From contig NZ_JADPFC010000002.1 in NCBI RefSeq assembly GCF_015668195.1, forward strand, positions 186,001 to 250,000: a DNA stretch of 64,000 nt. The letters are read 5' to 3'. The DNA comes from Romboutsia_C sp015668195. Its GTDB lineage: Bacteria > Bacillota > Clostridia > Peptostreptococcales > Peptostreptococcaceae. Shown here piece after piece: positions 26,503 to 34,996 of the stretch (within the stretch, counting starts at the first letter, position 1; each line of letters starts with the position of its first letter). The position numbers were made by a program, and so were the translations under genes. A model generated the notes under the pieces. The model did not search any database, had not been told where the DNA came from, and saw only the letters and a program-made list of their open reading frames with translations.

Positions 26503-27744
26503 CTATAGCTTTATGTTTTCTACATCTCTACCAACTATACATACTCCTAGTTTATCTAAATTAAATACTTTATCTATTACCTTTTTTATAGTTTCTCTAT
26601 CTATATTATCTATAGATTTTAATATTTCATCACTATTTCTTACCTTTTTATTTAATAACATTGCTTTACCTATAGCCATCATTCTGCTACTTGTACTTTC
26701 TAAACCTAACATATAACTTCCTTTTAATTGTTCTTTAGTTAACCTTATCTCCTCATCACTTAAGTAATTATTTTTAAGATCTTTTATTTCCTCTATAACT
26801 AAATTATATACTTCTTCTAAATTTTCGTTACTCATACTAGCAAATATTCCTAGCTCTCCACATTTTCTATATAAACTTTGAGATGAATATATTGAATAAA
26901 CTAATCCTTCTTCTTCTCTTATCTTTTGGAATAGTCTAGAACTAATACTTCCTCCAAATATAGTGTTTATTATAGCTAATGCATATGTCTCTTCCGTTTC
27001 CTCAGATGCTATAGCTTCTAAACCAATGGCTAGATTAACTTGTTCAGTATCTTTATTTTTTGTTATATAAGTATTTTTAAAATCTGCTTTAGTAAAGTTT
27101 ATATCTACTTCTTTTTTATTCCATGATTTAAACTTGTCTTCAATTTCTTTTACTATTTCTTCAAAATTAAAGTTTCCACATATTGATATTACTGAGTTAT
27201 TAGGTACATAATAACTATTAAAATACTCTTCTATTTCTTTTTTATTTATATCAAAAAGAGATTTTTCTGTTCCTATTATGTTATATCCTAAAGAATCTCC
27301 TTTATATATTCCTTCACTTAACAAGTCATAAGCTAAATCTTCTGGAGAATCTTCATACATTTTTAATTCTTCAAGTATTACTAATCTTTCTTTATCTATA
27401 TCAGTTTGATTAAATAGCGGATTTAACATCATATCACTTAATATGTCTATTCCTTTATTTATATGAGAATCTAATAATTTAACGTAATAACATGTACATT
27501 CTTTGCTTGTAAAAGCATTTATTTGTCCCCCTAAATTATCTATCTCGTTTGCAATATCCTTTGAACTTCTATTTTTAGTGCCTTTAAATAGCATATGTTC
27601 TATAAAATGAGATATACCACTTATTTTCTCATCCTCTATTCTTGAACCTGCGTTTATCCATACCCCTAGTGCAATAGACTTTAAATAAGGTATTTCTTCA
27701 CCTATTATTGTTAGTCCATTATCTAATACGTGTGTTTTGTACAT
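26503..27744 (-). CDS. ymxG: M16-family zinc peptidase (YmxG/MlpA-like)
   Basis: Pitrilysin-type metallopeptidase. It has the inverted zinc motif HFIEH at 46-50 and a downstream Glu-rich helix (ERLVILEELKMYEDSPEDLAYDLL) supplying the third ligand. A second M16 half lacks the motif, as usual. I start at the ATG at 27744 because GGAGGG lies directly before it; the earlier ATG at 27756 overlaps that site. 413 residues is normal. In B. subtilis the orthologue lies between ylxY and ymxH, exactly as here. Confidence 0.92.
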   Translation of the reverse strand: MYKTHVLDNGLTIIGEEIPYLKSIALGVWINAGSRIEDEKISGISHFIEHMLFKGTKNRSSKDIANEIDNLGGQINAFTSKECTCYYVKLLDSHINKGIDILSDMMLNPLFNQTDIDKERLVILEELKMYEDSPEDLAYDLLSEGIYKGDSLGYNIIGTEKSLFDINKKEIEEYFNSYYVPNNSVISICGNFNFEEIVKEIEDKFKSWNKKEVDINFTKADFKNTYITKNKDTEQVNLAIGLEAIASEETEETYALAIINTIFGGSISSRLFQKIREEEGLVYSIYSSQSLYRKCGELGIFASMSNENLEEVYNLVIEEIKDLKNNYLSDEEIRLTKEQLKGSYMLGLESTSSRMMAIGKAMLLNKKVRNSDEILKSIDNIDRETIKKVIDKVFNLDKLGVCIVGRDVENIKL

Positions 27745-27938
27745 ACTTCCCTCCATTTAAATGTCATTTTTATAATTTAATATATTTATAAAGTTTTTAT
27801 TTTTTACTTAGTACTTTACATGAGCTATATAGTAAATATCTATACTCTAATATAATAAATCTAAATATTAGTAATTTATATTAAACTACATGTATTAAAT
27901 TATAAGTTACTATTTTTATTTATTCAACTGTTACTAAC

Positions 27939-28670
27939 CTAAAATACATCGCTTAGCTTACCTGGTTTTAACCCTTTGTCCCTAATTATATTTATAATAT
28001 CATCTACACATTGGACTGTTGCATTTGTTGGGTGCATTAAAACTATGCTATTATCTACTATGTCTTTTTTCTTAACTCTTTCAATTATAACATCTGGTTC
28101 TTCTCTATTTTTCCAGTCTATTGTATCTACATCCCATTTTATAGAAGTATATCCCATTTCTTTAGCTGCTTTTACAGTGTTGTCCCCAAACGAACCTGAT
28201 GGAGCTTGAAAAAATTTAGTTTCTTCCTTTATTATATCTTCTATTATTTTTTTAGATGTTTTTATTTGTTCTAAGTTTTCTTCATAAGATAAGTTTGCAT
28301 AGTCTAAATGCTTATGTCCATGATTTCCTATTTCATGTCCTTCTTCTTTAATTTTTAGAAGTAATTCTTCATTGTTTTCTGCCCATCTACCAGTTACATT
28401 AAAGGTTATTTTTACATCTTCTTTTTTTAGTACTTCTAGTATTCCTTCTACATATTCACTTTCCCATCCTAGGTCTACGTTGCAAGTTAATGCAACGTAT
28501 CCACTTTTTACTTTTGTTCCCTGACAGTATGGCTGATTTGCTACATCTAAGTTTAAGGTTGGTTTTGTCTCCCTTTTCATAAGGTATAACCCAGAAATTA
28601 CAATTAGTATAACTGCTATTACTCCTATAATGACTTTTTTTAATCTTTTCTTATTGATTACTATCATCAT
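27939..28670 (-). CDS. ylxY: Polysaccharide deacetylase family protein (YlxY/PdaB-like)
   Basis: NodB-homology carbohydrate esterase anchored by an N-terminal membrane helix (about 10-28). Motifs seen are TCNVDLGW (Asp), GNHGHKHLDY (zinc His pair), APSGSFGDNT (motif 3) and LMHPTNATVQ (motif 5 His). The second Asp of motif 1 (usual FDDG) is absent, as in several sporulation deacetylases. It could act on peptidoglycan or cortex; activity is not certain. I start at the ATG at 28670, 9 bases after AGGGGG. Position beside ymxG matches ylxY of B. subtilis. Confidence 0.82.
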   Translation of the reverse strand: MMIVINKKRLKKVIIGVIAVILIVISGLYLMKRETKPTLNLDVANQPYCQGTKVKSGYVALTCNVDLGWESEYVEGILEVLKKEDVKITFNVTGRWAENNEELLLKIKEEGHEIGNHGHKHLDYANLSYEENLEQIKTSKKIIEDIIKEETKFFQAPSGSFGDNTVKAAKEMGYTSIKWDVDTIDWKNREEPDVIIERVKKKDIVDNSIVLMHPTNATVQCVDDIINIIRDKGLKPGKLSDVF

Positions 28671-28822
28671 AATAGTTTTCCCCCTAATCAAGTCTTAATT
28701 ATGTACAACTTCTTATATATTTTATTAGGTTGTATTAATATTTATGACTCTATTTCTTTAATATTATTTTTTGTATTTATATAGTATATTCAATCAAAAT
28801 AATAATTATTTCTAAATATTGT

Positions 28823-28850
28823 GTCATAATATGAATTTTAATCATATATT
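28823..28850 (+). promoter_or_regulatory. Possible mother-cell sporulation promoter
   Basis: GTCATAAT (28823-28830) and CATATATT (28843-28850), 12 bases apart, resemble SigE/SigK consensus elements (GxCATATT and CATAxxxT). They precede a collagen-like gene likely to encode a spore-surface protein. The motif is weak in such AT-rich DNA. Confidence 0.35.
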
Positions 28851-28891
28851 TATACTGTAATACTATAAAAATATATGTAGGTGATATGTTT

Positions 28892-29509
28892 ATGAAAAAA
28901 GATATGGATTGTAATATAAATCCAGATAATATACCTTTCTGCTTTGATGAGTGTGAATGCCCTCCAGGCCCTAAAGGTGACAAGGGCGACAAAGGCGATA
29001 AAGGTGAGCAAGGACCTCCTGGTGATGCTAATTGTTGCTGCGCAGATGCCATTAGATATGCTTTAATGCGACTTAAAAGTATTACTCCTTCAATTGATGT
29101 AACACTACGATCTTTTAATTCATTTGGAACTGGAAAGATAGATAGTAGCTTCTCTACAGATCAAAGTGTAGTTAAGTTAAGCGATGGTAATTTTTATTCT
29201 TTATGCAGTATAAACCTCATAACTTTTAATACTGAACCTACAGGTAACTTAACTCCTTATAATTGTAATATTCCTGAATGTTGTTGCAACGGAGATTTAT
29301 CAAAGATAATTAAACAAAAATTAAATAGCACTAATTTTCCAATATCTAAAAATATAGATATTGAAATTATAAATAATAATAATAGCTCTGTTAAAGTTGG
29401 CAAGGTTTATGGATTATGTAATGGTATATTATGGGTTGAGCTTAGAAATAAAATTGCAAGTGATAAATATGCTGCTATACCTCTATGCGCAATATTTAGT
29501 ATAAATTAA
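28892..29509 (+). CDS. Collagen-like protein, probable spore-surface component
   Basis: 205 residues. After a Cys-containing N-terminus (IPFCFDECECP) comes a short Gly-X-Y run of about seven triplets (PPGPKGDKGDKGDKGEQG and GPPGD), then a CCC cluster and a 150-residue C-terminal domain with further Cys pairs (PECCCNGD). Similar layout occurs in BclA-type exosporium proteins, but the collagen part here is unusually short. I prefer the ATG at 28892, 8 bases after AGGTG; an in-frame ATG at 28886 is too close to that site. No signal peptide, as expected for a mother-cell-made coat protein. Function inferred. Confidence 0.75.
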   Translation: MKKDMDCNINPDNIPFCFDECECPPGPKGDKGDKGDKGEQGPPGDANCCCADAIRYALMRLKSITPSIDVTLRSFNSFGTGKIDSSFSTDQSVVKLSDGNFYSLCSINLITFNTEPTGNLTPYNCNIPECCCNGDLSKIIKQKLNSTNFPISKNIDIEIINNNNSSVKVGKVYGLCNGILWVELRNKIASDKYAAIPLCAIFSIN

Positions 29510-29529
29510 AATATTAATTTTGATTAAAC

Positions 29530-29564
29530 AAAAAGACTGTAGAACTAACTTCTACAGTCTTTTT
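29530..29564. terminator. Bidirectional terminator
   Basis: A 13-base-pair stem, AAAAGACTGTAGA / TCTACAGTCTTTT, lies between the convergent collagen-like gene and pnp and has T-runs in both directions. Confidence 0.85.
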
Positions 29565-29575
29565 ATATCAAAATA

Positions 29576-31681
29576 TTATTTTTCTTCTTTTTTCTCAGGC
29601 TTTGGTAAAAGTACTTTTCTAGATAAATTTACTCTTCCTTTTTCATCTATTTCAGTTACTTTAACTTCTACTTCATCTCCTATGTTTAGTACATCTTCAA
29701 CTTTCGCTACTCTTTCGTGTGCTATGTGAGATATATGAAGTAATCCTTCTTTTCCTGGAAGTATTTCAACGAATGCTCCAAAGTTCATTATTCTAGTTAC
29801 TTTACCAGTATAAGTTTTTCCAACTTCAGCTTCAGCAACTATATCATTTATAAGCTTTTGAGCAAGTTTTATCATATCAGCATCTGTTCCTGCTATGAAT
29901 ACTTCTCCTGTTTGTTCTATATCTATTTTAACTCCAGTTTCATCTATTATCTTAGTTATAACTTTTCCACCTGGTCCTATAACGTCTCTTATCTTATCAG
30001 GGTTTATGTTCATTGTTACTATCTTAGGTGCATACTTAGATAATTCAGGTTTTGGCTCACTTATTGTCTTTCTCATTTCATTAAGTATGTGTATTCTACC
30101 TGCTTTAGCTTGAGTTAATGCATCTCTTAGTACTTGTTCATCTATACCAGCTATTTTTATATCCATTTGTATAGCCGTTATACCATTTTCAGTACCTGCA
30201 ACCTTAAAGTCCATATCTCCTAAGTGGTCTTCCATACCTTGTATATCTGAAAGTACTGCTACTTTATTGTCATGCTTTATAAGACCCATTGCAATTCCTG
30301 CTACCATATCTTTTAAAGGAACACCAGCGTCAAGTAGTGATAATGTTGAACCACAAACACTACCTTGAGAAGTTGAACCATTTGAGCTAAGTACCTCAGA
30401 TACAACTCTTATTGCATATGGGAATTCTTCTTTAGATGGTAATACTGGAAGTAAAGCTCTTTCAGCTAAAGCTCCATGACCTATTTCTCTTCTTCCTGGA
30501 CCTCTTGATGGTCTAGCTTCACCAACACTGTATGCTGGGAAGTTGTAGTGATGCATATATCTTTTACTTTCTTCTTCATCAAGTCCATCAAGTATTTGAA
30601 CATCTCCTAAAGCTCCAAGTGTAGCTATAGACATTACTTGAGTTTGACCTCTTGTGAATAATCCAGAACCATGAGTTCTTGGTATAAATCCATTGTCACA
30701 CCATATAGGTCTTATTTCATCTAACTTTCTGTTGTCTGGTCTTACATTTTCATGCACTATTAATTTTCTAACTTCTTCTTTTATTATAGCGTGAAGAGTT
30801 TCTTCTATATCTTGTTCAAATTCTTCAGCTATTTCTGCAAAATGTTCAAAAGTTTCAGCCTTAACAGCATCCATCTTTTCCATTCTTTCTAGTTTTTCAA
30901 ATGTTTTTATAGCTTCTGCCATTTTTTCGCTTGCAAATTCACGAACAGCTTTTTCTACATCTTCATCTACTTGATGGAGCACAACTTCCATTTTTTCTTT
31001 TCCAACTTCAGCTGCTATTTTTTCTATAAATTCAACTATCTTTTTGATTTCTTCATGAGCAAATAATATAGCTTCAAGCATTATTTCATCTGGTATTTCT
31101 TCAGCCCCTGCTTCAACCATCATTATAGCATCTTTAGTTCCTGATACTACAAGGTGCATAGAACTCTTTTCTCTTTCCTCTGCTGTTGGGTTAACAACAA
31201 ATGCCCCGTCAACAAGTCCTATTAAAACAGAACCAGTTGGTCCATTAAATGGTATATCAGATATAGATAATGCTACTGAAGAACCTATCATTGCTACTAT
31301 GTCAGGAGTACAGTCTTGGTCTACTGATAAAACTGTTGCAACTACTTGTACATCATTTCTAAATCCTTTAGGGAATAAAGGTCTTATAGGTCTATCTATA
31401 AGTCTTGATGTAAGTATAGCTTTTTCCGACGGCTTTCCTTCTCTTTTTAAGAATCCTCCTGGTATTTTACCTACTGAGTATAACTTTTCTTCATAGTCTA
31501 CACTTAGTGGGAAGAAATCTATTCCATCTCTTGGTGCAGAAGATTTAGATACGTTAACCATTACCATAGTATCTCCGTATCTAAGAATAGCACTACCACT
31601 AGCAAGTTCTGCTATTTTTCCTATTTCAACAGAAAGTTCTCTCCCTGCTAAATCCATTTTAAATATTTTATGTTCAAACAT
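29576..31681 (-). CDS. pnp: Polyribonucleotide nucleotidyltransferase
   Basis: Phosphorolytic 3'-5' exoribonuclease (PNPase) of the RNA degradosome. It has two RNase PH-like cores with an all-alpha linker between them (about 210-310). The second core has the FFRGxGRREIGHGALAERAL-type region (SRGPGRREIGHGALAERAL) and SVCGSTLSLLDAG. A KH domain (IRDVIGPGGKVI) and an S1 domain (GKTYTGKVTRIMNFGAFVEI) follow. Length 701 is normal. It is monocistronic here: the usual upstream neighbour rpsO is separated from it by three inserted genes. Confidence 0.97.
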   Translation of the reverse strand: MFEHKIFKMDLAGRELSVEIGKIAELASGSAILRYGDTMVMVNVSKSSAPRDGIDFFPLSVDYEEKLYSVGKIPGGFLKREGKPSEKAILTSRLIDRPIRPLFPKGFRNDVQVVATVLSVDQDCTPDIVAMIGSSVALSISDIPFNGPTGSVLIGLVDGAFVVNPTAEEREKSSMHLVVSGTKDAIMMVEAGAEEIPDEIMLEAILFAHEEIKKIVEFIEKIAAEVGKEKMEVVLHQVDEDVEKAVREFASEKMAEAIKTFEKLERMEKMDAVKAETFEHFAEIAEEFEQDIEETLHAIIKEEVRKLIVHENVRPDNRKLDEIRPIWCDNGFIPRTHGSGLFTRGQTQVMSIATLGALGDVQILDGLDEEESKRYMHHYNFPAYSVGEARPSRGPGRREIGHGALAERALLPVLPSKEEFPYAIRVVSEVLSSNGSTSQGSVCGSTLSLLDAGVPLKDMVAGIAMGLIKHDNKVAVLSDIQGMEDHLGDMDFKVAGTENGITAIQMDIKIAGIDEQVLRDALTQAKAGRIHILNEMRKTISEPKPELSKYAPKIVTMNINPDKIRDVIGPGGKVITKIIDETGVKIDIEQTGEVFIAGTDADMIKLAQKLINDIVAEAEVGKTYTGKVTRIMNFGAFVEILPGKEGLLHISHIAHERVAKVEDVLNIGDEVEVKVTEIDEKGRVNLSRKVLLPKPEKKEEK

Positions 31682-31880
31682 TAATTGCTTGCCTCCTCTT
31701 TAAAAAACACGTTTATCATCCTATGTATTATATTATCAAAAATAGTATAAATTAACAACATAAAAGTATTTTACTATATTTGGGATAGCTTTGTTTAAGT
31801 AACCTATTATTAATTTATTATTTACTTATTAATATAAATTTAATCATATATTTAAATCAGTTAATATATTCTTTTTAAAT

Positions 31881-31930
31881 AAAGAGTCTGTGTTTAACTT
31901 AAAATACTTTAAGTCAAATACAGACTCTTT
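31881..31930 (-). terminator. Terminator after the tyrosine phosphatase gene
   Basis: An 11-base-pair outer stem, AAAGAGTCTGT / ACAGACTCTTT, with a partly paired interior and T-rich DNA on the minus strand just after the stop codon. Confidence 0.75.
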
Positions 31931-31933
31931 ATA

Positions 31934-32674
31934 TTAATATAAATATCTATCTCTTAATTCTTTTAAATCTTCTACTGTTAATCCAAACTCATTATATAAA
32001 TATTCTTCAGTAGTTTTATACTCTTCATCTATTCTTCTAAATGCTTCGTTTATATATTCCTCATTTACACCAAATAAATATTTTAATTTTTCCTCAGGAA
32101 CATTTTTTAACTCAGGTTGTACTTTAATTATTTCTTCTATGGCATCTTGTGCTGATTGATTACTTTTTAAATAATCTTTTATTATATCTTCTCTACATAC
32201 ACCTAGTATCATTAAAATTATAGCACATCCTACTCCTGTTCTATCTTTTCCTGCTGTACAATGAGTTAAAATTGGTAGGTTATTTTCATCTCTAATAAGT
32301 TCAACCAATCTTTTATATGATTTATTATTTACTGGTAAATCATAATATCTTTCTTTTAACATATTAAAAGCATTTTCATTTTCAAACATACTTGATAACA
32401 TTTCTTTAACAGATCCAAACTTAGCAGCGCTCATATCATCCATATTCATAGCAGATACTCTTATGTACTCTATATTTTCTATTTCTTCTGTTGGATTTTC
32501 TTTGCTTTCCTCTTCGCTTCTATAATCAAACACTAACTTTATGTTTAAATCTTTTAATGTTTGTATATCATCACTACTTAAATTAGCTAAATTTCCAGAT
32601 CTGAAAAATAATCCTTTTTTTACAGTTCTTCCATCTGACGACTTACATCCTCCAATGTCTCTAAAGTTTATCAA
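31934..32674 (-). CDS. Tyrosine/serine protein phosphatase (Y_phosphatase3 family)
   Basis: Cysteine-based phosphatase. NFRDIGG near the N-terminus is the family hallmark (AVR/FRDLGG-type), FRSGNL follows, and the P-loop HCTAGKDRTG gives Cys139 and Arg145. 246 residues. Relatives act on phosphotyrosine or phosphoinositides; the substrate here is unknown. It uses a TTG start 9 bases after AAGGAGG. It forms its own unit between pnp and the divergent arsR gene and interrupts the common rpsO-pnp order. Confidence 0.87.
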   Translation of the reverse strand: MINFRDIGGCKSSDGRTVKKGLFFRSGNLANLSSDDIQTLKDLNIKLVFDYRSEEESKENPTEEIENIEYIRVSAMNMDDMSAAKFGSVKEMLSSMFENENAFNMLKERYYDLPVNNKSYKRLVELIRDENNLPILTHCTAGKDRTGVGCAIILMILGVCREDIIKDYLKSNQSAQDAIEEIIKVQPELKNVPEEKLKYLFGVNEEYINEAFRRIDEEYKTTEEYLYNEFGLTVEDLKELRDRYLY

Positions 32675-32797
32675 AACTTATCCCTCCTTATAATTTACAT
32701 TTTATACATACCCTAAATAATTATAATAAAACATAGGTATAATTTTCTATAAAAATCGCATTTTAGAAATATATTTTATATAAATTTTTAAGTATAC

Positions 32798-32826
32798 TTG
32801 AAATATTTAATTAAGAGTACTATAAT
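32798..32826 (+). promoter_or_regulatory. Promoter of the arsR-nifX operon
   Basis: TTGAAA (32798-32803) and a perfect TATAAT (32821-32826) are spaced by 17 bases, immediately before the palindromic operator. Confidence 0.8.
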
Positions 32827-32827
32827 C

Positions 32828-32849
32828 TAATTAAGTAATCACTTAATTA
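32828..32849. promoter_or_regulatory. ArsR-type operator
   Basis: A perfect 9-base inverted repeat, TAATTAAGT / ACTTAATTA, with a 4-base spacer covers the predicted transcription start. ArsR/SmtB repressors typically bind imperfect 12-2-12 repeats in this position, so autorepression is likely. Confidence 0.65.
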
Positions 32850-32861
32850 AAAGGAGTGAAC

Positions 32862-33227
32862 ATGAATAATTTAGCTAAAGTATTTAAGGCACTAAGTGAT
32901 GAAACAAGACTTAAAGTTCTTTTGTTAGTTTCAAAAAGAGATATTTGCCAAAAAGGAATCTCTAGGTACTTAGGTATAACTGATTCATCAGTATCTCAGC
33001 ACATAAAGGTTTTAAAAGAAGCTGAGATAATAAGAGGATATAAAGAAGGATACTACGTTTTTTATCATATTAATGAAAATGTTTTTAATGAATGTATATC
33101 ATTTTTTAATTCTCTAGGAAATATTAATGAAAACTTATTAGATTTATCAAACATTAATCTTATAAGTACAGACTGCAGTACTAACTGCAAATCTATAAAA
33201 AAATGTTGTAGAAGAAGGGATGTTTAA
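32862..33227 (+). CDS. ArsR/SmtB-family transcriptional regulator
   Basis: Winged-helix repressor of 121 residues. LAKVFKALSDETRLKVLLLV and the recognition helix GITDSSVSQHIKVLKEAEII are typical. Cys28 (DICQKG) and a Cys-rich tail (CSTNCKSIKKCC) could bind metal or thiol reagents; the canonical ELCVCDL metal box is altered to KRDICQKG. The ATG at 32862 follows AAGGAG; an in-frame GTG at 32856 overlaps that site. Translation continues into the NifX-like gene after 2 bases, forming an operon with a clear promoter and operator. Confidence 0.88.
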   Translation: MNNLAKVFKALSDETRLKVLLLVSKRDICQKGISRYLGITDSSVSQHIKVLKEAEIIRGYKEGYYVFYHINENVFNECISFFNSLGNINENLLDLSNINLISTDCSTNCKSIKKCCRRRDV

Positions 33228-33229
33228 TT

Positions 33230-33601
33230 ATGAAAATTTGTATGCCAGTAGAAGTAAATGAAGGTCTTTTAAGTAAGCCATTTGGACACTTTGGTTCAGC
33301 TCCAATGTTTTTAGTTTACGACTCAGAAACTAAGGAAGTATCTGCTTTAGATAATGGGGATTTAGGACATGAACATGGAAAATGCCAACCTATAAAAGCT
33401 TTATCAGGAAATGTTGTAGATGCAGTTATAGTTGGTGGTATAGGTCAAGGTGCTATAGTTAAATTAAATTCTATGGGAATAAAAGTGTATAAGGCTTTAG
33501 GAGCTACTTTAAAAGAAAATATAGATTTATTCAATGAAAACAAATTAAATGAATTCCCAAGTAATCACACATGCTCTCATGATGGATGCAACCATCATTA
33601 G
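33230..33601 (+). CDS. NifB/NifX-type dinitrogenase iron-molybdenum cofactor-binding protein
   Basis: 123 residues of the NifX-like fold (PF02579 type): MKICMPVEV, FGHFGSAPMFLVYD and VIVGGIGQGAIVKLNSMGIKVY. The C-terminal tail is His/Cys-rich (HTCSHDGCNHH), suggesting metal or Fe-S binding. No nitrogenase genes are present. Relatives in anaerobes bind Fe-S or Mo-containing clusters or serve as metal-cluster carriers. Co-transcription with the ArsR-like regulator implies metal- or redox-responsive control. Specific role unknown. Confidence 0.85.
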   Translation: MKICMPVEVNEGLLSKPFGHFGSAPMFLVYDSETKEVSALDNGDLGHEHGKCQPIKALSGNVVDAVIVGGIGQGAIVKLNSMGIKVYKALGATLKENIDLFNENKLNEFPSNHTCSHDGCNHH

Positions 33602-33630
33602 AATATAAGTTTTGTATAATTATCAACATA

Positions 33631-33660
33631 AAAAAGTTATCTCATATGAGATAACTTTTT
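33631..33660. terminator. Bidirectional terminator
   Basis: A perfect 30-base palindrome, AAAAAGTTATCTCAT / ATGAGATAACTTTTT, lies between the convergent nifX-like gene and rpsO. Confidence 0.85.
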
Positions 33661-33677
33661 TATATATAGAAAAATTA

Positions 33678-33932
33678 TTATTTTCTTAATCCTAACTTAG
33701 CTATTAACGCTCTGTATCCTTCTAAGTCTCTGTCTTTTAAGTAAGCTAATAAGTTTCTTCTTCTACCAACCATCTTTAAAAGACCTCTTCTTGAGTGGTG
33801 ATCTTTCTTGTGAGTTTTTAAGTGGTCGTTTAATTCGTTTATTCTAGCTGTTAATAAAGCTATTTGTACTTCTGGAGAACCAGTATCTCCTTCAGTTCTT
33901 CCGAATTCTTTTATTATTTCTAATTTGTTCAT
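33678..33932 (-). CDS. rpsO: 30S ribosomal protein S15
   Basis: Primary 16S rRNA-binding protein. The family core is intact: FGRTEGDTGSPEVQIALLTARI, THKKDHHSRRGLLKMVGRRR and YRALIAKLGLR. At 84 residues it lacks about five N-terminal residues found in most bacteria (88-89). The ATGGAGG ribosome binding site is well placed. It is downstream of ribF, with a structured leader between them. Confidence 0.97.
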   Translation of the reverse strand: MNKLEIIKEFGRTEGDTGSPEVQIALLTARINELNDHLKTHKKDHHSRRGLLKMVGRRRNLLAYLKDRDLEGYRALIAKLGLRK

Positions 33933-33965
33933 TTGAATACCTCCATAATATTTAAAAATCGCCTA

Positions 33966-34003
33966 TTACTAAGCACGAATTGGAGTAATTCTATGCCGAG
34001 TAA
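33966..34003 (-). promoter_or_regulatory. Structured rpsO leader, possible S15 autoregulation element
   Basis: On the minus strand, nested helices TTACT/AGTAA, GCAT/GTGC (one G-U pair) and GAATT/AATTC with an ACTCC loop form an interrupted hairpin. It lies between the ribF stop and the rpsO start. S15 autoregulates through leader RNA in several bacteria; a match to a known class is not established here. Confidence 0.4.
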
Positions 34004-34016
34004 CGGTTTACTTCAA

Positions 34017-34961
34017 TTATTTTATCATACATTCACTAATATTGCAAACATAGTTTTCTCTTACATAATTGGTATCTTTTTTAAGTTGATTTTTTAGTTC
34101 TTCTAAAGATGAAAACTTACGCTCATCTCTAATTCTTTCTAAAAATTCAACTTTTATAACCTTACCATATATATCTTCATTAAAATCTAATATATTAGTT
34201 TCTATTGATAGCTTATTTCCATTTACTGTAGGATTAAAACCTATATTTGTTGCGCCATAATAGGTTTTGCCATTAATATATACTTTGGTTGCATATATAC
34301 CATTTTTAGGTACTATCATATTTTTATCTACTTCTATATTAGCTGTTGGAAAACCTATAGTTCTTCCAAGCTTTTTTGCGTGTATGACTTCTCCTTTTAT
34401 TTGGTAATTATGCCCTAAATATTTTTTTACTTTAGATACTTGTCCATTTTTTATTAAATTTCTTATATAAGTGCTACTAACTCTTATATCATCTATTTTT
34501 ATAGGATTTACTATCTCTAGTTCAAAGTTATACTCACTACATAGTTCCTTTAATAAATTTACATTTCCTTCTTTATTTTTTGCAAATGTAAAATCATGTC
34601 CAACTATTATTTTCTCAACGCCTAACCTATCTATTAAGATGTCTTTTACAAACTCTCTTGGAGATATTTTAGTCATATATTCATCAAAAGGTATACTTAT
34701 TATTAAATCTATACCCATATCTTTTATTCTTTGTTCTTTTTCTTTATTGCTTATAATATTTTTTATTGAATTTTTTATAAAATAATTTGCTGGATGGTTG
34801 TCAAAGGTAAATACTACACTTTTTATATTGTTTTTAAATCCATATTCTACTGCCTTTTTAACTAAGGCTTGATGACCTTTATGAAGACCATCAAAGTTAC
34901 CAATTGTAACTACACTTTTATTTATATTTTGTATTTTATCTATAGATTTTATAATATCCAT
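34017..34961 (-). CDS. ribF: Bifunctional riboflavin kinase / FAD synthetase
   Basis: Makes FMN and FAD. The N-terminal nucleotidyltransferase half has GNFDGLHKGHQALV (HxGH), and the middle has STYIRNLIKNG (ISSTxxR-like). The C-terminal kinase half has GRTIGFPTANI and GATNIGFNPT. Length 314 is standard. No FMN riboswitch precedes it; it follows truB by 35 bases on the same strand. Confidence 0.96.
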   Translation of the reverse strand: MDIIKSIDKIQNINKSVVTIGNFDGLHKGHQALVKKAVEYGFKNNIKSVVFTFDNHPANYFIKNSIKNIISNKEKEQRIKDMGIDLIISIPFDEYMTKISPREFVKDILIDRLGVEKIIVGHDFTFAKNKEGNVNLLKELCSEYNFELEIVNPIKIDDIRVSSTYIRNLIKNGQVSKVKKYLGHNYQIKGEVIHAKKLGRTIGFPTANIEVDKNMIVPKNGIYATKVYINGKTYYGATNIGFNPTVNGNKLSIETNILDFNEDIYGKVIKVEFLERIRDERKFSSLEELKNQLKKDTNYVRENYVCNISECMIK

Positions 34962-34996
34962 AATGAGTCCCCACTAAATTATAGTATTTTTTAGTT

